A stretch of 25,489 nt of DNA from a virus: positions 1-25,489 of the IMG/VR virus record IMGVR_UViG_3300024518_002651; one strand, 5' to 3'. The notes beneath the pieces are model-generated. The model was given only the letters and a program-made list of their open reading frames with translations, searched no databases and was not told where the DNA came from. This document shows, in pieces, positions 7,793 through 14,024 of this stretch. A program made the translations under genes and the position numbers. Every line of letters starts with the position of its first letter. Position 1 is the first letter of the stretch.

Positions 7793-8113
7793 TTAGTTCT
7801 CGATGAACCGGGTGCCGAACTCGCGCGCCGCCAGTCTCATCGGGGCGTCGGGCTGGCGGTCGACGGTGCCCCATTCGACGAAATGGGCGCGGCTCGCGGT
7901 GGTGCCGACGCGGGCGCCGGTGCGGGTCGGTTCGTGGAATAGCTCGCGTTTGTATTCGCGCGCCGGCGGGTCGTCGGCGAGGCCGGTCTCGGCGAGCTTG
8001 GTGGCGACGCGCCGCTCGAGGCGGCCGGCGGTGGCGGTGAACATACGGCGGCCGCCGCGGGTGCGCGGGAACCGGCGCTCCCATGCTTTGCGGTAGCGGA
8101 CGCGGACACCCAT
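7793..8113 (-). CDS. Neck or tail completion protein (HK97 gp10-like)
   Basis: A 106-residue basic protein starting at 8113 (MGVRVRYRKAWERRF), 3 bp after the upstream stop. It includes RVGTTASRAHFVEWGT followed by APMRLAAREF, the conserved C-terminal signature of HK97 gp10-type proteins (alanine-His-x-Val-Glu-x-Gly-Thr, then Pro-x-x-Arg-x-Ala). These sit in the head-tail joining ring. Order between the stopper and terminator genes agrees. Confidence 0.8.
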   Translation of the reverse strand: MGVRVRYRKAWERRFPRTRGGRRMFTATAGRLERRVATKLAETGLADDPPAREYKRELFHEPTRTGARVGTTASRAHFVEWGTVDRQPDAPMRLAAREFGTRFIEN

Positions 8114-8116
8114 GGG

Positions 8117-8443
8117 TCAGACGGTCCGCCGGGCGCGGATGCGGACGTAGTCGAGGACGGAGCCGCCGGAGCGTTCGTCGGGCGGGCCGATGGTCTCGTA
8201 GGTGCGGCCGTCGACGGTGAGGCGGTCCGAGCTCGTGACGGTGGTGCCGGCGGGGAAGTAGAACCGGACCTCGTCGGAGTCGGCCGAGCCGAGGCCGTCG
8301 CGGGTCTCGTCGGTCGTGACGGGCTGATAGTCGCCGATGGCGGTGGCGCCGGCGAACGATGACGGGGTCGGGTTGCCGTATTCGTCGGCGACGACGGTGG
8401 CGGTGTAGATGGTGACGTTGTACGGGAACCGGTGCCAGCTCAT
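8117..8443 (-). CDS. Head-tail stopper or adaptor protein
   Basis: A 108-residue beta-rich protein starting at 8443 (MSWHRFPYNVTIYTATV). Its ATG follows the upstream TAG without a gap, and a GAGG site lies in the end of the previous gene. A pattern of NVTIYTA near the N-terminus, DEVRFYFPAGTTVTSSDRLTVDGRTYE in the middle and DYVRIRAR at the end fits the small head closure proteins that plug the connector (SPP1 gp16 or HK97 gp7-like). Assignment rests on size, strand pattern and gene order. Confidence 0.75.
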   Translation of the reverse strand: MSWHRFPYNVTIYTATVVADEYGNPTPSSFAGATAIGDYQPVTTDETRDGLGSADSDEVRFYFPAGTTVTSSDRLTVDGRTYETIGPPDERSGGSVLDYVRIRARRTV

Positions 8444-9055
8444 CTAGGACCTCACGCGCATGGAGCCGACGCGGTTGCGGCGCCAGTGTCGGAGCCGGCG
8501 GAGCTGGTCCTTGCTGAGGCCGTCCTTGCTCGAGCCGCCGGCGCCGAACGAGACCGACCGGTCGCCGAGGGACTCTTGTGCGACGGCGTTGGGGTTGGCG
8601 ATGCGGACGGCGGCGACCTCGGCGACTACGGCGGTGAGCTCGGCGGGGATGTCGGCGGAGGCGTAGCCGTAGCTGTAGGTGACGACGATGTCGATGCCGC
8701 GGTCGGGCCATCTGATCGTGGAGCCGTCCCAGAGGTGCGGGTTGTCGAGGCCGGTGTAGCGGCGGCGGAGCTGGCCGAGGACGGTGAACGTGTAGTCGGC
8801 GGCGGTGAGCGCGACGCCGTCGACGGTGATGGCGTCGACGGAGCGGACGGGATAGTTGGGGAGCTCGAGGAGGACCTCGCCGGTGCCCTCGAGGGTGACG
8901 TCCTCGTCGTCGGTCTCGCCGAGGGTGAACCCGACGAGGTCGCCGAGGACGATGCCCTCGGCTCGGGTGATGAGGCGGTCGACGCGGTCGGAGCTGCTCG
9001 AGAGGTCGACGCCGAGGAGGTCCTCGAGGTCGGTTCGGGTTGCGGCGGTCGGCAT
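8444..9055 (-). CDS. Head-tail connector (adaptor) protein
   Basis: A 203-residue protein starting at 9055 (MPTAATRTDLEDLLGVDL). It has an N-terminal helical part (SDRVDRLITRAEGIVLGDL), a beta segment with LLELPNYPVRSVDAITVDG, and a C-terminal helical part with AVVAEVAAVRIANPNAVAQE. This matches the gp6/gp15-type adaptor that extends the portal. No good ribosome site precedes the ATG, and it lies only 47 bp beyond hairpin array B, so its initiation may be influenced by those structures. Confidence 0.8.
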   Translation of the reverse strand: MPTAATRTDLEDLLGVDLSSSSDRVDRLITRAEGIVLGDLVGFTLGETDDEDVTLEGTGEVLLELPNYPVRSVDAITVDGVALTAADYTFTVLGQLRRRYTGLDNPHLWDGSTIRWPDRGIDIVVTYSYGYASADIPAELTAVVAEVAAVRIANPNAVAQESLGDRSVSFGAGGSSKDGLSKDQLRRLRHWRRNRVGSMRVRS

Positions 9056-9102
9056 GGTCGCGAGCGTAACCGACCGGGGAGAGCTCGAACGCGGAACCAG
9101 GG

Positions 9103-9200
9103 CGCCCGCGAATCGTGATCGCGAAACCCGTTTTCGCGAACACGATTTCGGGGGCCGCGAATCGCGATCGCGAAACCCGTTTTCGCGAACACGATGTCGG
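9103..9200 (-). repeat. Hairpin repeat array B: two 49-bp units
   Basis: Units lie at 9103-9151 and 9152-9200. The first reads AATCGTGATCGCG where most copies read AATCGCGATCGCG; this change creates a U-A pair opposite the U of the GAACACG arm, so the stem is kept. The second has GATGTCGG instead of GATTTCGG at its edge. It directly adjoins the 56-bp hairpin pair at 9201-9304, and both together fill most of the 285-bp gap between capsid and connector genes. Confidence 0.95.
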
Positions 9201-9304
9201 GGCGGACGCGGAGCGGCCGCCGGCGATGCAGACGCCCGGCGGCCGCTCGATTTCGGGGCGGACGCGGAGCGGCCGCCGGCGATGCAGACGCCCGGCGGCC
9301 GCTC
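9201..9304 (-). repeat. Two 56-bp repeats, each with a perfect 13-bp-stem hairpin
   Basis: Each copy contains GAGCGGCCGCCGG, a 12-nt loop CGATGCAGACGC and the exact reverse complement CCGGCGGCCGCTC. Hairpins lie at 9211-9248 and 9267-9304, spaced by 56 bp. They begin 36 bp after the major capsid stop. The linker between them ends in GATTTCGG, the same tail as the 49-bp unit, which suggests one element inserted next to or within the other. The stems are very stable but no U-tract follows, so transcript protection or Rho-type effects are more likely than classic termination. Confidence 0.9.
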
Positions 9305-9340
9305 GCTCCCGAGGGCGGCGGGCCGCTCAGGAGGTCGGGG

Positions 9341-10267
9341 TCACGTCTTGGCGTGCGCGAACGCGACGCCGCACTCGTCGCGCATTTCGGTGTAGCCGTA
9401 GAGCGCGTCGATGGTGACCTTGATGCCGAGGAGGTCGGTGTCGTAGGACGCGGTGACGCGAACGGCGAGACCGGAGGCGGGGTCGGTCACGACGGTCTGG
9501 CGGACGCCGGGCGCTCGGTTCTGCGGGAGCGACCGCATTGCCATCAAGCCGAATTGTGGGTTGCCGGCGATGGACGTGGCGCCGACGCCGGAGGCCGGCA
9601 CGAGCTGGCTCATGTAGACGTCGAAACCGTAGGCGCGGCCGAGCTCGCCCTCGCGGACGGCGTCGGGCTGGCTGTTCGCGAAATAGGACTCGAGGTTGGA
9701 GTCGCCGAGGAGGTCGACCTCGCCGGCCGAGCCGACGATGAAGAACCGGCCGGCGGTGGGGCAACGGGCCTCGTTCAGCGTCTGGCGGGCGGTGAGGAGC
9801 GACGTGCGTGACGCGGCGACGCCGGGCGTGCCGACGATGGACGAGAAACCGGAGTAGAGGCCGAGGACGTCGGACTCGATCTGCTCGGCCATCGCGGTAA
9901 TCGCCTCGGCCGTGTGGACGTCGACGGTGCCCTGCTGGAGCTGGGACTGTGCGACGGCGGGGTCCTCGACGACGAACGAAACCTCCTTGTGCTTGGTGAG
10001 CTCGACGTTGATGGAGCTCGAGCTCGGGTTCTGGAGGGTGACGGCGGTGCCGACGGCCTTGTCGTTCACCGAGAACGAACCGGGGACGGCGATGTTGAGG
10101 ATGTCGCCGTGGTTGAACGTGGCGTCGACGTCGTTGTCCTTGGTGATGAGCCGCGTGATGACGTGGTTGGCTCGGAGCGAGGCGAGGGCCTCGTTGGCCC
10201 AAATCTCGGGGATGAAGCTGTCGAGGGAGCCGGCGCCGGAGGCGGCGGCGGAGAGGGTGGCAACCAT
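9341..10267 (-). CDS. Major capsid protein (HK97 fold, P22-coat-like subgroup)
   Basis: A 308-residue protein starting at 10267 (MVATLSAAASGAGSLDSF) with a strong AAAGGA site. The N-terminus contains FIPEIWANEALASLRANHV and the pattern GDILNIAVPGSFSVNDKAV, typical of coat proteins that begin with an Ile-Pro-Glu-x-Trp segment. The P-domain helix (TAEAITAMAEQIESDVLGLY) and the A-domain region with RFFIVGSAGEVDLLGD and FDVYMSQLVP follow in the expected order. It follows the scaffold gene by 33 bp. No protease cleavage region or delta domain is visible at the N-terminus, in line with a separate scaffold. Two repeat families sit just downstream. Confidence 0.93.
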   Translation of the reverse strand: MVATLSAAASGAGSLDSFIPEIWANEALASLRANHVITRLITKDNDVDATFNHGDILNIAVPGSFSVNDKAVGTAVTLQNPSSSSINVELTKHKEVSFVVEDPAVAQSQLQQGTVDVHTAEAITAMAEQIESDVLGLYSGFSSIVGTPGVAASRTSLLTARQTLNEARCPTAGRFFIVGSAGEVDLLGDSNLESYFANSQPDAVREGELGRAYGFDVYMSQLVPASGVGATSIAGNPQFGLMAMRSLPQNRAPGVRQTVVTDPASGLAVRVTASYDTDLLGIKVTIDALYGYTEMRDECGVAFAHAKT

Positions 10268-10300
10268 GGTGGTTGAGGTCCTTTCGGAGGATGGTGGTGG

Positions 10301-10984
10301 CTAGTCGTCCTCGATGAGACCGGCCGCGGCCGCCGCGAGAATCGCCGGCTTGTTCGCCTCGTAGAACGCCTGATCGCGTAGCTGCGAGCGCTTGAACTTG
10401 ACCGGGTCGTCGCCTCGCGGGCCGGGCGGGACTCGTCCGGCCGGCGCCGGCGGGGCCGGCGGGTCGGTCGAGGGCGCCGTTGCTGCGAGGTACGGCTTGG
10501 CTGTGACGAGCTCGTCGAGAGCGGCGACCATCGCGTCGCCGTCAATGTTGCCCGCTGCGTCGAGAAACCGGTCGAGGTTGCCGAGCATCGCGGGAGCATC
10601 GCTCGGGTCGCGGAGCTTGCCGGCGGCCTTGGCTGTCGCCTCGGCTCGGAGGAGGACCTCGTTGGCCTCTCCTCGAGCTTCGGCTCGGCCGGCTTGCCGG
10701 GCCTCCTCGACCGCTCGCTCTTGCTCTCCGAGCTGCGCGGTGCGTGCCTTCTCGAGCTCGCTGTCGAGGCGTGTGGCTCGGGCCTCGGCTTCGCGCCGTG
10801 CCTTTCGCTCGGCCTCGAGGGCTTTCTTGCCGCCCTCGCCGAGCTCGACGTCGCCGGCCGCGCTGGTGGCGGGCGGTTCGGCCGGTGCCGGCGGCGGTGT
10901 TGCGGCCGGCGGCGGTGTGCTCGGTGGGGGTGTGGCGCTCGGGTCTGGCTCTCGCGGTGTCTTGTCGGGTTGCGGGTCGGCCAT
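10301..10984 (-). CDS. Capsid scaffold protein
   Basis: A 227-residue protein starting at 10984 (MADPQPDKTPREPDPSA) after a GGAGGAGG site. Residues 1-55 are Pro and Ala rich and disordered. Residues of about 60-130 form a charged coiled coil with Ala/Glu/Arg heptads (GKKALEAERKARREAEARA, EEARQAGRAEARGEANEVL). A second Pro-rich linker leads to a basic C-terminus (VKFKRSQLRDQAF), where scaffolds bind coat protein. This layout and the place directly before the capsid gene identify it. The 318-bp gap before it holds array C (11111-11306); the remaining 126 bp show no clear promoter. Confidence 0.85.
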   Translation of the reverse strand: MADPQPDKTPREPDPSATPPPSTPPPAATPPPAPAEPPATSAAGDVELGEGGKKALEAERKARREAEARATRLDSELEKARTAQLGEQERAVEEARQAGRAEARGEANEVLLRAEATAKAAGKLRDPSDAPAMLGNLDRFLDAAGNIDGDAMVAALDELVTAKPYLAATAPSTDPPAPPAPAGRVPPGPRGDDPVKFKRSQLRDQAFYEANKPAILAAAAAGLIEDD

Positions 10985-11110
10985 CGCGGCCCTCCTCCTC
11001 GTAGCTCGGCCGGCGTCGCGCCGGCGGGCCTGTTGTGCCTGGCGGTCGCCGGCGTCGAGCTGGCGGCCGCTGCGAGGGAGCATAGGCCGACGCGGTGCCG
11101 GCGGCGGGGG

Positions 11111-11306
11111 ACCTCGCGAATCGCGATCGCGAAACCCGTTTTCGCGAACACGATTTCAGGGGCCGCGAATCGCGATCGCGAAACCCGTTTTCGCGAACGC
11201 GATTTCGGGGGCCGCGAATCGCGATCGCGAAACCCGTTTTCGCGAACACGATTTCGGGCGCCGCGAATCGCGATCGCGAAACCCGTTTTCGCGAACGCGA
11301 TTTCAG
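11111..11306 (-). repeat. Hairpin repeat array C: four 49-bp units
   Basis: Units lie at 11111-11159, 11160-11208, 11209-11257 and 11258-11306. The arm variants alternate GAACACG, GAACGCG, GAACACG, GAACGCG, which points to growth by duplication of a 98-bp pair. The last three bases of the upstream gene, its TGA stop at 11303-11305, lie inside the edge of the fourth unit. The array ends 126 bp before the scaffold start. Confidence 0.95.
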
Positions 11307-11515
11307 AGGAGGCCGTCGGCGCGGAGGGCGGCGAGGTGGGCGCGTGCGGCGTCGCGGTCTGCGAGGGGGTCGTCGGCGACCTCGTCGTCGAGGGTGAGCT
11401 CGGCCGGCGGCGGGACGGCGAGCGAGACCGAGCTCGCGAACGAGCGGGCCGTCCAGTCGCCGAGCTCGCGCCGTGACTGCGGTCGGGTCGGTCGGGTGCC
11501 GTGCGGGTCGGTCAT
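11303..11515 (-). CDS. Small unknown protein between MuF and scaffold
   Basis: A 70-residue protein starting at 11515 (MTDPHGTRPTRPQSRR), whose ATGA overlaps the MuF-like gene stop. The N-terminus is basic, the middle carries a short hydrophobic stretch (SFASSVSLAVPPPAEL), and the C-terminus is acidic then Ala/Arg helical (DRDAARAHLAALRADGLL). No family is recognised. Its stop codon is supplied by repeat array C. The reading of the ATGA coupling and codon use support it as real, and its position suggests a minor head or accessory role. Confidence 0.7.
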   Translation of the reverse strand: MTDPHGTRPTRPQSRRELGDWTARSFASSVSLAVPPPAELTLDDEVADDPLADRDAARAHLAALRADGLL

Positions 11516-13776
11516 TGTGTGAATCCTTCGGGGAGGAGGAGCTCGGGGGCGACGTCGTCGTCCCATGGGATGCGCGACGAGGCGGGGACGTCGACGCCGG
11601 CGCGGTGGGCGGTGGCGACGATGCGGCTGTAGAGCTCCTCGTAGCTGGTGCCGGGGTCGTCGAGGTATTCGGGGACGAGCTCGGCGAGGCGGTCGCCGGC
11701 GTCGAGGCGGAGCTCGGTGGGGTGATTGCGGAGGCCGTACTCGAGGCCGCGGAGCTCCTCCTCGAACGATTGAAACGAGAGGCGCCAGGGCGGCGGGTCG
11801 CCGGTGCGGGCGGCGAGGGCGTCGCGGAGGTAGAGCTCGGCCTCGTCGACGTCGACCTCGCGGCCGAGCTGGGCGAGGCGGCCGGCGACGTCGAGGTCGT
11901 CTTTGCCGATGACGTCGGACGGTAGGAACCGGGCCTCGGCGGGGAGGTGGCCCTCGAGGAGGCCGTCGATGTCGAGGCGGCCGGAGTAGGCGCGTTCGCT
12001 CGGGAGCTTGCCGCGGCGGATGGCGCCGGCGGCCTCGTAGCGGCGGGTCTGATCGAGCCATTGCCTCATGGCGTCGTCGACGGAGAGGCCGGCGGCGGCG
12101 CCGTTGGATTCCATGAGCTGCGCGGCGACGTCGGGGGCGCTCGTGCCGTCGAACCATCGGCGGCGGAGCCGCTTGAGCTCGTCCTCGTTGAGCTCGTTGA
12201 GCCAGTCCCATTCGGCGGTTCGGGTGCGTGGTGGCCTCGAGAGGGCGGGTACATCCCATGTGTCGAGCTGCTCGAACGCCTCGAGCTGGGCGCGGGTGGC
12301 GGCGTCGCCGACGACGCGGCGGACTTCGGCGACCTGGGCGCGGGCGGCGACAATCTCGTCGGGGGCGACGCCGTAGTCGTCGGCGGCTTTGCGGACGATG
12401 GCGCTATCGGGGTCGTCGAGGGAACGGAGATAGGCGCGCTCTGCTCGCTGCTCGGCGATGCGGTCGGCGCGCTTGAGCTCGAGCTCGTCGATGATGACGG
12501 CGGGGTCGACGTTGCGGCGCTGCGCTGCTCGGATCACTGACGGCGTGTCGGGTGTCCAGCGGCCGGAACGGGCGGCCGGGGTTGGGGTGGCGACGTCGAC
12601 GGCGGCCGGTGTGACCTTCGGGGCGAGGTCGTCGGCGTCGACGGTGGGCGCTCGGCGGGCGAGGTCGCCGGCGTCGTCGACGGTGCCTGCGGTGGTGCGG
12701 GCGGCGGTGAAGGTGTGGCGCTCGTTGACGAGGACGGGGCCGAGCTCGCCGTGTGTGCGGACGGTGGGCGCCTCGAGCGGTGGGAGCTCGAGGGCGACGC
12801 CGGGCCGGTCTACGGCGAAACGGCGGCCGGTGCCGGCGCCGGGGGCGTCCTCGGCGAACCGGGCGAGGGCGGCGACGGCGGCCGAGTCGGGTGTCTGGCG
12901 GAGGACCTCGTCGGCGGCGGTGATGTTGCCGCGCTCGCGGCGGAGCCGGTCGCCGAGGCGGCGAGCTCGTGCCGGGTCGGCCTCGACGCCGAGCTCGAGC
13001 TCGAGCTCCTCGGCGCGCAGGAGCGAGCGTTGCCGGCGGCGGTTGGCGGCGGCGCGCTGGGCGGCCGGCGCTCGACGAGCTCGAGCTCTCGAGGCGCCGA
13101 GCTTGTTGATGGTGCCGTCGCGCTTGAGCTCGCGGTAGAGCTCGCGGTTGACGATGCGGCCGCCGTCGTAGTCGCCGACGATGGGCGCGATGCGACAGTC
13201 GCAGCGGGTGTGGATGGGCATGAGCTCGGCGGTGTGATAGCGCTGCGTCGACGCAACGCGGCAGAGGTCGCACGAGGCGCCGGTGAGGACGCGGCGGTAG
13301 CCGTTGACGTCGGGGTGTCGGTCCATCGCCTCGGCGGCGGCCTGGCGGTGAGCGAGGGCGATGTCGGCCTCGGTCTGGGCGCCGGCGCGGGTGGCGGCCT
13401 CGACCATGGCGGCGTCGTACGGTTTGCCGGCGGCGAGCGCTTTGCGGACGGCGATGCCGGGCCGCCGGTAGACGTCGAGGCCGAAGGTGCCGCGGAGCCG
13501 GTCGACGGTGAGCTCGGCGACGTCGAGGGGGTCGATGCCGGGCGGCGGCGTCCTCGAGACTGTCGCGACGTAGCCGTCGACGAACTGCTCGGTGATGACG
13601 CCGATGTCGGCGTTGGCGCCGTCGACGACCTCGAGGGCGGCGGCGGCGAACGTGTCGAGGCGGTCGGTGTCGGGGCCGCCGAGCTCGAGCCATAGTTGCT
13701 CGACGAACGTGCCGGTGCCGAGCCGGATGGCGTCGTAGCTGTCGCCGTAGACGCCGATGAGGTCCTCGGCGCTCAT
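11512..13776 (-). CDS. MuF-like minor head protein with long C-terminal extension
   Basis: A 754-residue protein starting at 13776 (MSAEDLIGVYGDSYD). The first 200 residues fit the minor head family that follows the portal in actinophages: helical, then a Cys/His metal site with C169-x2-C172 (GASCDLCR) and H189-x2-C192-x-C194 (HTRCDC). The family usually ends soon after. Here about 550 further residues follow: an Arg/Glu-rich helical segment at about 225-300, a Pro/Thr-rich linker at about 320-410, then helical blocks up to the end (FTQ). In some phages MuF proteins are fused to effector domains carried in the virion. No known toxin or enzyme motif is apparent in this tail, so its function is open. 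Confidence 0.8.
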   Translation of the reverse strand: MSAEDLIGVYGDSYDAIRLGTGTFVEQLWLELGGPDTDRLDTFAAAALEVVDGANADIGVITEQFVDGYVATVSRTPPPGIDPLDVAELTVDRLRGTFGLDVYRRPGIAVRKALAAGKPYDAAMVEAATRAGAQTEADIALAHRQAAAEAMDRHPDVNGYRRVLTGASCDLCRVASTQRYHTAELMPIHTRCDCRIAPIVGDYDGGRIVNRELYRELKRDGTINKLGASRARARRAPAAQRAAANRRRQRSLLRAEELELELGVEADPARARRLGDRLRRERGNITAADEVLRQTPDSAAVAALARFAEDAPGAGTGRRFAVDRPGVALELPPLEAPTVRTHGELGPVLVNERHTFTAARTTAGTVDDAGDLARRAPTVDADDLAPKVTPAAVDVATPTPAARSGRWTPDTPSVIRAAQRRNVDPAVIIDELELKRADRIAEQRAERAYLRSLDDPDSAIVRKAADDYGVAPDEIVAARAQVAEVRRVVGDAATRAQLEAFEQLDTWDVPALSRPPRTRTAEWDWLNELNEDELKRLRRRWFDGTSAPDVAAQLMESNGAAAGLSVDDAMRQWLDQTRRYEAAGAIRRGKLPSERAYSGRLDIDGLLEGHLPAEARFLPSDVIGKDDLDVAGRLAQLGREVDVDEAELYLRDALAARTGDPPPWRLSFQSFEEELRGLEYGLRNHPTELRLDAGDRLAELVPEYLDDPGTSYEELYSRIVATAHRAGVDVPASSRIPWDDDVAPELLLPEGFTQ

Positions 13777-14024
13777 GACGCCGGCGCCGCGAATCGTGTT
13801 CGCGAAACCCGTTTTCGCGAACGCGATTTCGGGGGCCGCGAATCGCGATCGCGAAACCCGTTTTCGCGAACGCGATTTCGGGGGCCGCGAATCGCGATCG
13901 CGAAACCCGTTTTCGCGAACGCGATTTCGAGGAGCTCGCCGGCCGCTCTAGACCGGGTCAGGGTCGTCGGGGTCGCCGGTGTCGCTAGTGGCGAGTGTCC
14001 GGCGGCCGGCGAGCTCGAGGTCAT
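13773..14024 (-). CDS. Possible 83-residue protein encoded mostly by hairpin repeats
   Basis: The ORF starts at 14024 with an ATGA overlapping the portal stop and ends at 13773 with a TGA inside the ATGA that starts the MuF-like gene. About 30 ordinary residues (MTSSSPAAGHSPLATPAT) are followed by three repeat units read in three successive frames, giving FAKTGFAIAIRG, NRVRENGFRDRDSR and KSRSRKRVSRTRFA. The product would be strongly basic at its C-terminus. Double coupling suggests ribosomes may cross the array, but this geometry can arise by chance because the repeat is open in all frames. Whether the peptide is functional is unknown. Confidence 0.4.
   Translation of the reverse strand: MTSSSPAAGHSPLATPATPTTLTRSRAAGELLEIAFAKTGFAIAIRGPRNRVRENGFRDRDSRPPKSRSRKRVSRTRFAAPAS
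13784..13930 (-). repeat. Hairpin repeat array D: three 49-bp units
   Basis: Units lie at 13784-13832, 13833-13881 and 13882-13930, all with the GAACGCG variant. The first has GTGTTCGCG where others have GCGATCGCG, which repairs the usual T·T mismatch in the stem and puts a C·A (or G·U on the other strand) at the neighbouring variable pair. The array ends 7 bp before the MuF-like start codon and begins 90 bp after the portal stop. Confidence 0.95.

Noticed and set aside
7182-13930. CRISPR array
   Set aside because: The units are directly adjacent with no variable spacers, the 49-bp period is fully conserved sequence, and no cas genes are present.
7182-13930. HIP1-type octamer GCGATCGC as evidence of a cyanobacterial origin
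   Set aside because: The octamer is part of the unit's palindrome and I did not see it as a scattered motif elsewhere in the window. GC content and gene types fit an actinomycete phage better.
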